A stretch of 23,656 bases of DNA from CAYXVU01 sp964468725 (lineage in GTDB: Bacteria; Acidobacteriota; Blastocatellia; UBA7656), in the NCBI GenBank assembly GCA_964468725.1, contig CAYXVU010000080.1, forward strand, positions 1 to 23,656. Reading direction: 5' to 3'. Both the position numbers and the translations under genes were made by a program. The notes under the pieces were generated by a model, which had not been told where the DNA came from, made no database searches, and worked only from the letters and a program-made list of their open reading frames with translations. Positions 1 through 8,422 of this stretch are shown one piece after another. Each line of letters starts with the position of its first letter. Position 1 is the stretch's first letter.

Positions 1-699
1 AATCAATGGGTGCCCATCAAAATCGTCGTCGCCGGACAGCAAGCCGAAATCTATATCAAAGACCTGGAGACGCCTGCCCTCTTTGCTCATGAGTTGAAAC
101 GCGCCATCAAAGCGGGCAAAGTCGGACTCAGCGTCGGTAACTCTTCGCCCGCCTACTATTCGAACTTTCGCTTTACGCCGCTGAACAACCCGCCGCTCAA
201 GAGCAAAGCCAAAGCGCCGGTCGCTGCACCCGCCGGAACCGTGATGGCGTGGCAAGTCTCCAATGTCTTCGCGGGCAAAATGCTCGACAAGAGATACCAA
301 CTTGCCGCCGCCGACAAACAACAACTGAAGTGGACGAAGCTGGCTTGTGAGAGCACGGGGCTGGCGAATCTGGCTCGTCTGGCGGGCGTGGACGACAACA
401 ACAATACGGTCTTTGCGCGGCTGACGATTCACTCCGACCGCGAGCAGGTCAAACGTCTGGCCTTCGGATTCAGTGACGACATCAAAGTCTATTTTAACGA
501 CCGCCTGATCTTCGGCGGCAGCGACATCTACCGCTCGAGTGATTATCTCTTCTTTGGTACGATTGGACTCTTTGACGATTTTTTACTGCAGCTGCAAAAA
601 GGCGATAACGAGTTGTGGATGGCGGTGACGGAAAATTTCGGCGGTTGGGGCATCAAAGCGCAGTTTGAAGACCTCAATGGCATTCGCCTTAAGGAATAG
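1..699 (+). CDS. C-terminal part of a beta-sandwich (LamG/DUF1080-like) protein, 5' end outside window
   Basis: The reading frame is open from the first base, with residues N-Q-W ahead of the first GTG at 10, so this is very likely the 3' end of a longer gene and not a gene starting at 10. The first ~60 residues (a KIVVAGQQAEIYI stretch, then KVGLSVGNSSPAYYSNFRF) read like the last strands of a concanavalin-like LamG/3-keto-disaccharide hydrolase (DUF1080) fold, where a 'small effect on the shape of the curve plus visible displacement' ending in YYSNFRF is common. A Pro/Ala/Lys linker (about residues 60-75) follows. The second half (about 140-225: VYFNDRLIFGGSDIY, then GDNELWMAVTENFGGWGI) resembles a second jelly-roll carbohydrate-binding module. 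No catalytic residues can be assigned. It ends 25 bp before the next + strand gene and may be cotranscribed with it. The fold assignment is from pattern recognition only. Confidence 0.6.
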   Translation, partial: NQWVPIKIVVAGQQAEIYIKDLETPALFAHELKRAIKAGKVGLSVGNSSPAYYSNFRFTPLNNPPLKSKAKAPVAAPAGTVMAWQVSNVFAGKMLDKRYQLAAADKQQLKWTKLACESTGLANLARLAGVDDNNNTVFARLTIHSDREQVKRLAFGFSDDIKVYFNDRLIFGGSDIYRSSDYLFFGTIGLFDDFLLQLQKGDNELWMAVTENFGGWGIKAQFEDLNGIRLKE

Positions 700-724
700 A
701 GAATCGTGATACCCGTGAGGCACA

Positions 725-1963
725 ATGTCTAACCGATCATTGAGGCAGGCTTGCCAGCACGTTACTCGGTTACTTCTCATAGCCGCGACGATTGCCGGTG
801 TTGCTCATGGCGCTTCTCAACCGACGCCGCGCTTGTGGGGAGAACTCAAACCGGGACCGTACGGTGTCGGCTTCCGTGTGACAACTTACAACGATCCGGA
901 TCGGGACGGCACGAGTGGCCGTCCCGTGCAGATCGCCCTCTGGTATCCGACCCGGCTTTCCAAACGCTCTGTGCCGCTGACTTTCGCGGATTACCTGACT
1001 GTGTCGAATGCGATAGCCGACACCACCCCTGTCAATGGCTCTGATAGACAGACTTTACGAGAGAGCCTGTCTGTTGCTATTAGCTCAGAGCCGGAAGGCA
1101 TCGCTGGAGAGGCGCTCGATCAGATTCTGGCGACAAAGATGGCTGCCGTCAAAGATGCCCCCCTTCTCAAGAAGTCTTTTCCGGTCGTTTTGTGGAGCGC
1201 GCGTCATGGAACCATCGCCGCGCAATCCATCTTGAGCGAATACTTGGCAAGTCACGGCTACGTGATTGGGTTCGCCCGCTATCAGGGAGCGGCCATGCCT
1301 CTCCCTTTCGAAGCCAAGACCTCGGCAATCAAACTCACCACTCTCAACGAGCACATCCGCGATTTGGAGTTCGCGCTCAGACAACTGAAGACTTTGCCCA
1401 ATGTTGATGCGGCGAAAAAGATCGCTGTCGTGTCATGGAGCTACGCGGGCGAGTCGGCGACGTTACTACAAGCACAAAGCCCGGATGTCGGTCTGGTTAT
1501 CAGCCTTAGTTCTAATGTGCTCAATGGCTGGGTCTACCAAAGCGCAGATGAGATTGCCAAACTCGATGCGGCACGGCTGAACGTTCCGTATATCATCCTG
1601 ACAGAACGGGTCGCCACGAATGGCACGATTCGCACGCCCCCGACTATTCTGAACTCTCTTCCGATCAACTCATACTTCGTCAGTTTTCCTGAATTAGCTC
1701 ATGGGAACTTTAACGCAACCGAAGGGATGATTCCGGGTGTCATGGGCATCACCAAAGTGCCTCGATGGTCAAAGTCGGGAGCGGTGGCGCAGATGGGGTA
1801 CGAGGCCATATCTCGATATACGCTCCGCTTTCTGAATCACTATCTAAAGTCGAAGACTAAGAATGTGCCAGCGCTCAAGGATTTGGAAAAGAGTGAAAAG
1901 CTCCCGCCCGGTTTTGTCGTCATCACTCAACATGGGGCAAACGGCGATAAGTCAGCACAATAA
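725..1963 (+). CDS. Secreted alpha/beta hydrolase (dienelactone hydrolase / PAF-acetylhydrolase-like)
   Basis: This 412-residue protein starts with a Sec signal peptide: basic n-region, LLLIAATIAGVAH hydrophobic core, likely cleavage near Ala30. It is therefore exported or periplasmic. The mature part has the layout of prokaryotic PAF-acetylhydrolase/dienelactone-hydrolase-like enzymes. An early strand region RPVQIALWYPT (66-76) precedes FPVVLWSARHGT (152-162), probably the oxyanion region. The nucleophile elbow is S-W-S239-Y-A, a small-X-Ser-X-small variant of GXSXG. A late ELAHGNF (323-329) supplies the probable catalytic His326. The acid residue is uncertain. Ester or lipid hydrolysis is the general expectation for the fold; the substrate cannot be told. 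It follows the truncated gene by 25 bp and converges on the minus-strand acyltransferase fusion. A plain GXSXG motif is absent, but the elbow is still plausible. Confidence 0.7.
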   Translation: MSNRSLRQACQHVTRLLLIAATIAGVAHGASQPTPRLWGELKPGPYGVGFRVTTYNDPDRDGTSGRPVQIALWYPTRLSKRSVPLTFADYLTVSNAIADTTPVNGSDRQTLRESLSVAISSEPEGIAGEALDQILATKMAAVKDAPLLKKSFPVVLWSARHGTIAAQSILSEYLASHGYVIGFARYQGAAMPLPFEAKTSAIKLTTLNEHIRDLEFALRQLKTLPNVDAAKKIAVVSWSYAGESATLLQAQSPDVGLVISLSSNVLNGWVYQSADEIAKLDAARLNVPYIILTERVATNGTIRTPPTILNSLPINSYFVSFPELAHGNFNATEGMIPGVMGITKVPRWSKSGAVAQMGYEAISRYTLRFLNHYLKSKTKNVPALKDLEKSEKLPPGFVVITQHGANGDKSAQ

Positions 1964-2144
1964 TCGAGCGAAGGCTAGAACTCATTCCACTCCGTTTTCT
2001 ATGAGGCAGCGTGCAAGAGAGATAACCAGACACGCAGGGAATGGCTGCTCATCAGTCAGGAGTAGCCTCCCTAAGTCTTCCGCTCCTTCTAGGTATTATT
2101 CGCTCCGAAAATTGAGTGGCTCTAGCCTCCCCGATCCATTTTTA

Positions 2145-4760
2145 CTACGCCATGCCGGAGAGAGTAACAACGCTCGCTTCCAACTCTTTGGTGATAGTTG
2201 CCGGAGCCCGATCACCTGTGAAGGTGATGGCTTCGCCGAAGGTGATGGTGACGCTGCCGGGGCGGGAGAAGTATTTGCGCCGCTCTTTGAGTTCGAATAA
2301 GCCCTCGATCTTGATGGGGATGACCGGAATGTCGAGATTTGCTGTCAACAACCCGATGCCATTCATAAAGGGCTGCATCTGGCCATCTGCGGTCGTGCGG
2401 CCTTCAGGGAAGACGAGCAGACTCATCCCTTGATCTACGCACTCGCCCGCGTAAGCGAAACTACGGCGAAAGCCGCTCTGTTGCGGCAGCGGAAAGACAT
2501 TGAACAGGGTGACAACCAGCAAGTATTGAATCCGCAGCCACAGGCGCACAACCCTCTGAATCGTTGCCGAAGGGTGAAGCCAACTGCGCAAGCGTTCGCC
2601 TTCCATCGCAATCGCCAATTGGTGACGGTAGCGCCAGGGTAAGGCGGAAAGAATCAAGCCATGATCGGCCATCGAAATGTGATTGGCGATAAACAGCACA
2701 GGCGTCTTCGTGCGCGGCAAGTTTGCCGCGCCGCGCACCCGCACCCAACACATCAAACGCGTGATGGGAAGAATCAGCGAGTAATAGAGCAGCCTGCGAA
2801 TGGCGCGCGCCGGGAAGCGACGCGCCCACTTCGGGTACGGGTAAGGCGTCGGGGTGTCGCGCTGGCCTTGCCCGATCATCTTTTCGATGTCGGCAACCGT
2901 CGTTGCTGCGGTAAAGGCTCCTTCGTCAATCTCGATTTGAAACCGATCTTCGATGGCGCTCATCAACTCGACGCGACCGAGCGAATCGAGTTGCAAGTCG
3001 CTCGCCAGCTTGGCTTGCGCATCAACCCGCGCTTGTGTGTTGCCGCTTGCCGTAGCCACAAGATCAAGAAGAGGAGAGGAAGGGTGCAGAAGAAAGGATG
3101 AATCCTCCGCTGCGTTCTTCGCTGGCTCACCATCCGCCGTTGACCCTTCGCCTTTCGCTTTCAGCCTCTCACTTTCATTCTTCGCCCATTGCTGTACAGC
3201 CTCTGCAACCGTGCGCTTGATGATTTTGCGCGTCGTCGTCGTGCGCGGAAAATCGGCTTCCGACCAGATGTGCCAGCGGCGCAGGTGTTGATAATCGGCA
3301 AGCTGCCGATTGGCGCGGGCGATGATAGCGGTAGCATCCGCCGCCGAATCGTTGAGAATCATCACGGCCATCGGTTCCGCGCCCTTCGCCGTCTCTACTG
3401 CGATGACGCAGGCGTCGCGCACTTCGGGTTGCTGATGCAGAGCGGCTTCGAGGTCGTCAGGGTAGATGTTGAGTCCGGCGGCAGTGACAATGACATCTTT
3501 TTTACGGCCTTTGAAGAAGAGATTGCCCGTCGCATCGCGCTCGCCAATGTCGCCCGTGTGCAGCCAGCCATCCGTGTTGGTGAGCGGTCGGAAGCCGCCC
3601 TCCCAATACCCGACCGAAACATTTTCACCGCGCACGAGAATTTCACCATTGGCATCGAGCTTCATCTCTTGACCGGGCATGGCTTTACCAATCGAACCGC
3701 GACTCATCTTGAACGGGTGATTGACGCTGATGAGCGAAGCCGTCTCCGTCATCCCGTAGCCCTGTACGACGCCATAGCCGAGCCTGCGCCAGAAGGTTTC
3801 GGTCTCGCTATCAAGCGTCGCGCCGCCGGAGACGAACGCCCAAAATTTCCAACCGAAGCGGCGATGCACGCGGCGAAATGTCCACCAGCGACGTACGAAG
3901 GGAAGCGATTCGGCGCGCTCGAATGCGCGCTCGAACTCCGCTGCGTGCGACGAAGAGACGTACTCGCGTTTGATCTTTTCGCTGAGCGTTTCGATCTGAC
4001 GCGGGACGGCGACGATGACCGATATGCGCTCGCGTTTGACGGTGGCGATGATTTCCGAAGGACTGAGCGAATCTTGAAAGAAGACTTCGCCGCCGATCAG
4101 TTGGGGCACGAAAATGCCCATAAACTGGCCGAAAACATGGCTGAGCGGAACAAGGTTCAAAAAGCGAATGGGATGAAAGAAGCGCTCCCATCGCAGATAC
4201 TTTTGGATTTCGGGTTCGAGCGGCGCAAGGTTGGCGCAGATGTTTTTATGGGTCAGGCAGACGCCTTTTGGTTCGGCGGTCGTCCCCGATGTGAAAATGA
4301 TTTCAATCAAATCATCGGAGCGAATCGCTTCGGCTGTATACAGCGCATCGCTGTGATGGGCGATCTGCTCCGCAAGACCATCGAGTTCGATGGTCGGCAG
4401 ATTGGCAGCGAGACGCTGCGCGTCAACTTGATCGTGCAGCAATAATTTTGCCTGCACCTGTCTCTGCACGCGCTCGGCAAACTCCGGCGAGCTATGCCGG
4501 TCGAGTGGCACAACGATGACGCCGCGCAGCAGACAGCCGAAGAATGCGGCGACCCACTGCGGGCAGTTATCGCTCCATAAGAGCAAGCGGTCGCCTTTTT
4601 GTAAGCCGCGCGCTTCGAGTTCGCGGGCGAATTGATAAGCCGCCGCGCGCAGTTGCCCGTAAGACCAGCGCACCAGGCGCAGTCCGCGCAGTTGCGCCAA
4701 AGCGGTCTCCTGACCGCGCCGGGCGCAATCGTCCAAAAAGCTCAGTAAGGTTTCTCGCAT
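2145..4760 (-). CDS. AMP-binding (acyl-CoA/acyl-ACP synthetase) - acyl carrier - PlsC acyltransferase fusion
   Basis: This 871-residue three-module protein activates a fatty acid, loads it on a built-in carrier and hands it to an acyltransferase. Residues 1-525 form an ANL adenylating domain with the P-loop FTSGTTAEPKG (156-166), VSGGATLD (310-317), QGYGMTETA (333-341), GWLHTGD (398-404) and the hinge/lysine region GRKKDVIVTAAGLNIYP (418-434). Residues 585-630 are a carrier domain with the phosphopantetheine serine in LDSLGRVEL (Ser593). Residues 650-871 are a PlsC-type acyltransferase with NHISMAD (H694-x4-D699) and FPEGR (784-788). The expected reaction is acylation of lysophospholipid or glycerol phosphate. 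E. coli Aas has the opposite order (PlsC first) and no carrier. The linker (about 530-565) is low-complexity and encoded by purine-rich repeat-like DNA. It converges with the upstream hydrolase, and a palindromic element lies directly before its start. No clear Shine-Dalgarno sequence is seen. Confidence 0.9.
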   Translation of the reverse strand: MRETLLSFLDDCARRGQETALAQLRGLRLVRWSYGQLRAAAYQFARELEARGLQKGDRLLLWSDNCPQWVAAFFGCLLRGVIVVPLDRHSSPEFAERVQRQVQAKLLLHDQVDAQRLAANLPTIELDGLAEQIAHHSDALYTAEAIRSDDLIEIIFTSGTTAEPKGVCLTHKNICANLAPLEPEIQKYLRWERFFHPIRFLNLVPLSHVFGQFMGIFVPQLIGGEVFFQDSLSPSEIIATVKRERISVIVAVPRQIETLSEKIKREYVSSSHAAEFERAFERAESLPFVRRWWTFRRVHRRFGWKFWAFVSGGATLDSETETFWRRLGYGVVQGYGMTETASLISVNHPFKMSRGSIGKAMPGQEMKLDANGEILVRGENVSVGYWEGGFRPLTNTDGWLHTGDIGERDATGNLFFKGRKKDVIVTAAGLNIYPDDLEAALHQQPEVRDACVIAVETAKGAEPMAVMILNDSAADATAIIARANRQLADYQHLRRWHIWSEADFPRTTTTRKIIKRTVAEAVQQWAKNESERLKAKGEGSTADGEPAKNAAEDSSFLLHPSSPLLDLVATASGNTQARVDAQAKLASDLQLDSLGRVELMSAIEDRFQIEIDEGAFTAATTVADIEKMIGQGQRDTPTPYPYPKWARRFPARAIRRLLYYSLILPITRLMCWVRVRGAANLPRTKTPVLFIANHISMADHGLILSALPWRYRHQLAIAMEGERLRSWLHPSATIQRVVRLWLRIQYLLVVTLFNVFPLPQQSGFRRSFAYAGECVDQGMSLLVFPEGRTTADGQMQPFMNGIGLLTANLDIPVIPIKIEGLFELKERRKYFSRPGSVTITFGEAITFTGDRAPATITKELEASVVTLSGMA
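3051..3195 (-). repeat. Purine-rich, repeat-like segment encoding the interdomain linker of the fusion protein
   Basis: On the coding strand this stretch begins with GAAAGTGAGAGGCTGAAAGC-like units and ends with a pyrimidine-rich part whose complement has the same AGAAGAGGAGAGGAAGGG character. The two form an imperfect inverted pair. The composition resembles the GAAGGTT-type repeats in the intergenic gaps further along the window and differs from the flanking domain-coding sequence. It is translated in frame as a Glu/Lys/Ala/Ser-rich linker between the AMP-binding and carrier domains. The boundaries are approximate. Confidence 0.45.
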
Positions 4761-4775
4761 GGTCGCTATCAGGCA

Positions 4776-4903
4776 ATACTGAGTTGCGAATCCGGGTGAG
4801 ATAGTTGAGCGGCGGTCTCTGACCGCCAGCCTTTGGCGCGAAAACGGCGGTCAGAGACCGCCACTCAACGAAGCTTTCTCATCTTGTTTTGCAACTCGGT
4901 ATA
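4776..4903. repeat. MITE/REP-doublet palindromic element, copy 1
   Basis: The ends form imperfect terminal inverted repeats: ATACTGAGTTGCGAA at 4776-4790 and, read inward from the other side, ATACCGAGTTGCAAAA at 4902-4887. Inside lie two perfect hairpins, GGCGGTC-TCT-GACCGCC (4811-4827) and GGCGGTC-AGA-GACCGCC (4846-4862), flanked by TTGAG/CTCAA. The whole unit is close to one large palindrome of about 128 bp. The same architecture recurs at 18502-18632, and a single-hairpin version occurs at 17253-17353. It lies just upstream of the acyltransferase fusion start. It contains no coding capacity, so any mobility would depend on a transposase supplied in trans. Confidence 0.85.
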
Positions 4904-5092
4904 AGGTTCGGTTCGACGCGCTGAAGTATCTATACACCAATCGGCGCAGTTTTTCACGCGAGAATCAGGTTTGTGGTTTCGATGCCGGTCTATTGTTTGG
5001 TGAGATCGTAGTTGGATGCGTTGCCAAGATGCACTGGCGCAAAGGCGCAGAGCGATTGGTTTATGAGTGCAAAGGAGAACGGGTTTGCAGAC
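4904..5092. other. Intergenic spacer with no recognised gene
   Basis: Together with the palindromic element this makes up the 391-bp gap between the acyltransferase fusion (start at 4760) and the 3' end of the radical SAM gene (5152). I see no ORF with coding character, no tRNA-like fold and no clear promoter in it. Any promoter for the fusion gene would have to lie here or inside the palindromic element. Confidence 0.5.
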
Positions 5093-5127
5093 AAAAAGGC
5101 CACCGAGCGAGTCTCGATGGCCTTTTG
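5093..5127 (-). terminator. Intrinsic terminator of the Tes/MSS-like radical SAM gene
   Basis: Read on the minus strand, a GC-rich hairpin pairs AAAAGGCCA with TGGCCTTTTT. The stem extends through a mismatch into CGAG/CTCG around a 5-nt loop and is followed by a T-rich run. It lies 25 bp beyond the stop codon of the radical SAM gene at 5152, the expected position. It separates that transcript from the acyltransferase fusion downstream. Confidence 0.85.
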
Positions 5128-5151
5128 CGGTTTGCTTAATGAGTGTTGATT

Positions 5152-7239
5152 TTAGTCGCCGAAGCCCGCAGGGGTTACATCTTTGGCCTTCTTGAGCGAG
5201 CCGAGTTGTACGATCTTTGGCTCTTCTTCGACATTCTCTTTGAGAACGTGTTTGCGATAGAGCTTCATCATGCGCTCATCGTCTTGCTGCTTTTGCAGAC
5301 GCGCGCGCTGAGCTTGGAGCTTCTCTTCGCGGGCATTCTTGGCGATGCCGAGTTTGTCGAGGTCGTGTTGCACTTCGGTTGTGACGATGTCGTTTCGCAG
5401 GATCAGCGAATGGTCAATATCGCTGAGGCCGACCGCTTTGCCGCCTGCGAAAATCTCGTGACGGCCATGCTCTTCGTACCATTTGGTCAGCGTCGCCGTC
5501 ATGTGCATCTTCTCGATGATATTGCGCCAGCCGATGCCGGTATTGTAGGCGCAGAAGCTGATCTCTCCCTCTTGCGTCGCATAGGGAATGATGCAACGCT
5601 CGGTGCGGCGAAAATCGTAGTTGAACAAATCTTGAAACCACATGCCCGCGATAAAGAGGAAGTTCCAACGGTCTTTGCGACGTTTCTCGATGTCTTCCGT
5701 CGTGCGGTCGCCGGAGACTTTACCGTAATCGCGCCCCGTCGCGCCCCACGTCTTATCGAACTTCTGCAAAAGGTCAAACAGACGGAAATGGGTCGGCGCT
5801 TGGAACGGGTCGTAGTTGCGCATCAGCGACAACGCCATACCGATGACCGAGGGCCAACGGCTGCGCCCTGCGTCGTTGATCTTCTTGATGTCATCGGCCA
5901 GTTGGTCGCCTTTAAGGAAGGCGGTGACGGGAACCGCTTCTTTGGTCTCTTTGTCAATCATCACGGCCATGCCGACGCCGCAGTTCGGATGACAGCCGCA
6001 GTTGAGACTGCCCCAATCATTGGCCGGGCCGTGAACCAAGTCCGCCCAATCGGAGAAGGTTCCCATAAACGAAATCGGATACCAGTCGCGCGTCGGTTCG
6101 CCCAATCCGGTCTGCTTCTTCACATCGTGCGCCAGATGCGAAAGGGTGTAACGTTGGGCGTGACGGCGTTCGTCTGTGATCTCTTCGTCGCGGCCTGTAA
6201 AAGAGACCGGCTGGAAGGAGAGAAAGGCAATCTTTTTGGGATTGTCGAGCGCGAATTGAATGATGCGACCGACCTGCTCGTTGTTGATGCCGTTGACGAT
6301 GGTCGTGACCGGAACGATTTCGACCCCCGCTTTGTGGAGGTTTTCGATGGCTTTGAGTTTCACATCGAAGAGATTGCCGACTTTGCGATGTTCGTTGGCG
6401 GCGTTGCCGATGCCGTCGAATTGCAAGTACGCATAACGCAGACCGGCGTCGGCTGCGGCTTTGGCAAATTCGAAACTCTTGGCGAATTCGATGCCGTTGG
6501 TCGCTGCTTGCACACTGTTGTAGCCGACTTTGCGAGCATAGGCGACGGCGTCAATAAAGTAGGGCGAAAGGGTCGGTTCGCCGCCCGAAAACTGCACAGA
6601 CATCTGGCGTTTCGGTTTGATCGAAATGGCGTTATCGAGCAGCGTTTGGATGTCTTCCCAACTCAATTCGTGAACGAAGCCGACTTGGTTGGCGTCCATA
6701 AAACAGGGGTCGCACATCATGTTGCAGCGGTTGGTGAGGTCAATAGTAAGCACCGAACCGCGCCCGTACTTGATCGTCGAACTGCCGTGATCGTGCAGCG
6801 TTTCGTCATTGTGCGCGCGAATGTCGCTGCCCGGAAAGACCTGTTCGAGATGTTGGAAAAACTCTACGTCTATGGCCATCACGTCTTCGAAGTGGCCGTG
6901 AATCGGGCAATCTTTGACCATCAGAATCTGACCATCGCGTTCGATGATCTGCGCTTTCAGTTCGCCGAGGCGCTCGTCTTTCAAAATCTCGACGGGCATC
7001 TTGCCATCGAGAATCTGTTGGCGAATCTCCGGCACACAGCGCGGGCAGAGAGAATCGGTGGTGCGCGGCCAGCCGAGCGGCGGCTTGACCTTCTGATACG
7101 ATTTCAGCATCGGCTTGTCAGACCAATTGGGCGTAAAGCTGGGATTCGGTTTGATGCGATTGACTCTTTCAAAGACTTGCCATGCCGCGTTGGCCGCGAC
7201 CGACAACCCTTTCTCCAGATACTTAACGGTTTTACTCAT
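5152..7239 (-). CDS. Radical SAM protein of the tetraether / membrane-spanning lipid synthase (Tes/MSS, MJ0619-like) family
   Basis: This is a 695-residue protein (numbering from the ATG at 7239). The AdoMet cluster motif is C172-NMM-C176-DP-C179 (CxxxCxxC) followed by SGGEP near 218-222. An N-terminal metal-binding module has C65-PR-C68 and C111-PIHGHFED. A further cysteine group is C414-G-C416-HPN-C420, then C549 and C563 in the C-terminal third. This N-terminal Cys module, central radical SAM barrel and NCGCHPNC motif are the layout I recognise from MJ0619-type tetraether lipid synthases and their bacterial homologues proposed to join two fatty-acyl tails. The start is set by GAGGAGAA at 7246-7253, 6 nt before the ATG; the ORF extends 14 codons further without an RBS. 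The C-terminus (about 640-675) is a charged, probably coiled helix. It probably forms an operon with the upstream radical SAM gene (127-bp gap). Substrate is inferred from family only. Confidence 0.82.
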   Translation of the reverse strand: MSKTVKYLEKGLSVAANAAWQVFERVNRIKPNPSFTPNWSDKPMLKSYQKVKPPLGWPRTTDSLCPRCVPEIRQQILDGKMPVEILKDERLGELKAQIIERDGQILMVKDCPIHGHFEDVMAIDVEFFQHLEQVFPGSDIRAHNDETLHDHGSSTIKYGRGSVLTIDLTNRCNMMCDPCFMDANQVGFVHELSWEDIQTLLDNAISIKPKRQMSVQFSGGEPTLSPYFIDAVAYARKVGYNSVQAATNGIEFAKSFEFAKAAADAGLRYAYLQFDGIGNAANEHRKVGNLFDVKLKAIENLHKAGVEIVPVTTIVNGINNEQVGRIIQFALDNPKKIAFLSFQPVSFTGRDEEITDERRHAQRYTLSHLAHDVKKQTGLGEPTRDWYPISFMGTFSDWADLVHGPANDWGSLNCGCHPNCGVGMAVMIDKETKEAVPVTAFLKGDQLADDIKKINDAGRSRWPSVIGMALSLMRNYDPFQAPTHFRLFDLLQKFDKTWGATGRDYGKVSGDRTTEDIEKRRKDRWNFLFIAGMWFQDLFNYDFRRTERCIIPYATQEGEISFCAYNTGIGWRNIIEKMHMTATLTKWYEEHGRHEIFAGGKAVGLSDIDHSLILRNDIVTTEVQHDLDKLGIAKNAREEKLQAQRARLQKQQDDERMMKLYRKHVLKENVEEEPKIVQLGSLKKAKDVTPAGFGD

Positions 7240-7245
7240 GTTGCG

Positions 7246-7253
7246 TTCTCCTC
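7246..7253 (-). promoter_or_regulatory. Ribosome binding site deciding the start of the Tes/MSS-like gene
   Basis: GAGGAGAA on the minus strand is separated by 6 nt from the ATG at 7239. It makes that ATG, and not the one at 7281, the likely start. Confidence 0.8.
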
Positions 7254-7366
7254 GCTCTGCGAAGCGTAAGAGGAATCCCACGGGCTTCGCGATGGTGTAA
7301 TGTGAATGATAAATCCTACAAACTCTTTTCCCTCTGCCGACTTTCGTCGGTGCGCTTCGGCGCAGG

Positions 7367-8422
7367 CTAATGGTTGCTGACTCCGGCAGCCGCGCGTTTT
7401 CGTGAGGGCTCGATCTGGTAAACCTGCTTGATGGCTTGCAGAGCCTCTTTCTGCACCATCCCTTTGGCGGCTAGCGGCTGCGGGTCGCGCCAGTTATCGA
7501 ATGTCGAAACCTGATGCACGCAGGCAATCGTGCAATAGGGCGCGCAAGCCTTTTTGGTTTGGTACTCGCGCTCCACATCGGCGAGCGTATAGTCCAGTAA
7601 CGGCGTGCCCGGATAACCTCGTTGTTGGGAACAGTAATGCACCAATCCGTCTTCGCAGACATAGATGTAGCGCGCACCGGCGCGACATCGCCACCGATTC
7701 GGCTTGCCGTCAACCAGATTCTTCTGAAACCCGTTGATGCGCGTGTAGCCTCTTTTACCGAGTCTCTTCACTTTGAAGTAGATGTCGCGGGCAATGCCTT
7801 CCAGCGGTTTGAGCGTGCCGTGTCCTTCGTGAATGATGCCAATCGAAGTCGAAAAGCCTAACGCCACAGCCCGCTCAGCAATCACCAATGCGTCTTCGGG
7901 TTTGCTCGTGCCGCCACCGAGTACCGAGTTGATATTGACGCGAAAATCGGCCAACTCCGCCAGCCAGCGCAGTTTCTGATCGAGCACCTTCAAGCTCTTC
8001 TTCGAGACCTCATCCGGCTGCACGTTGTCAATACTGATCTGCAGATGATCGAGTCCGGCTTGATTGAGCCGACCAATGCGCTCACGGGTCATCAGATACC
8101 CGTTCGAAATCAGAGTGGCGATCATGCCATGGTGGCGAATGCGGGCAATGATGGTTTCCAAATCAGGATGCAAGAGCGGCTCGCCGCCGCTGATGGTTAT
8201 CACCCCAGTGCCGAGAGACGCAAGCTTATCTATACGCGCCAACATGACATCGAGCGCAACCGGAGCCGACACATCGTCATACTCATTGCAATAGCCGCAC
8301 GCCAAATTACAGCGCCGCATGGGGACGATCTGCGCCAAAATCGGATGGTGCGTAGAGCGTAGCCCTCTTACTAAAAACTTTGCTTCTCTGAAAAGTCTTT
8401 TCAGCCGCGTAGTTGCTTTCAT
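7367..8422 (-). CDS. Radical SAM / SPASM-like protein
   Basis: This is a 351-residue radical SAM enzyme. C38-NLA-C42-GY-C45 is the CxxxCxxC cluster motif, followed by TISGGEPLLHPDL (76-88) for AdoMet binding and LQISIDN (127-133) in the barrel. The C-terminal third carries further cysteines: C246, C256 and C264 in a GARYIYVCEDGLVHYCSQ context, and C293, C297 and C301 (ACAPYCTIAC). This resembles a SPASM/twitch auxiliary cluster domain. The N-terminal 25 residues are basic and amphipathic, as in membrane-associated family members such as HpnH. It is the first gene of a minus-strand pair with the Tes/MSS-like gene, 127 bp upstream of that start, so a shared pathway is likely. The substrate is unknown; lipid modification and peptide or cofactor modification are both possible. 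Confidence 0.8.
   Translation of the reverse strand: MKATTRLKRLFREAKFLVRGLRSTHHPILAQIVPMRRCNLACGYCNEYDDVSAPVALDVMLARIDKLASLGTGVITISGGEPLLHPDLETIIARIRHHGMIATLISNGYLMTRERIGRLNQAGLDHLQISIDNVQPDEVSKKSLKVLDQKLRWLAELADFRVNINSVLGGGTSKPEDALVIAERAVALGFSTSIGIIHEGHGTLKPLEGIARDIYFKVKRLGKRGYTRINGFQKNLVDGKPNRWRCRAGARYIYVCEDGLVHYCSQQRGYPGTPLLDYTLADVEREYQTKKACAPYCTIACVHQVSTFDNWRDPQPLAAKGMVQKEALQAIKQVYQIEPSRKRAAAGVSNH

Noticed and set aside
3189..4445. 418-codon + strand frame antisense to the AMP-binding fusion
   Set aside because: Shadow of the fusion gene; Arg/His/Asp-rich with no domain.
5143..7269. 708-codon open frame on the + strand, antisense to the Tes/MSS-like gene
   Set aside because: It mirrors the real gene codon by codon. 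It has no recognisable domain, a composition typical of antisense translation, and no RBS; the minus-strand frame has multiple diagnostic cysteine motifs.
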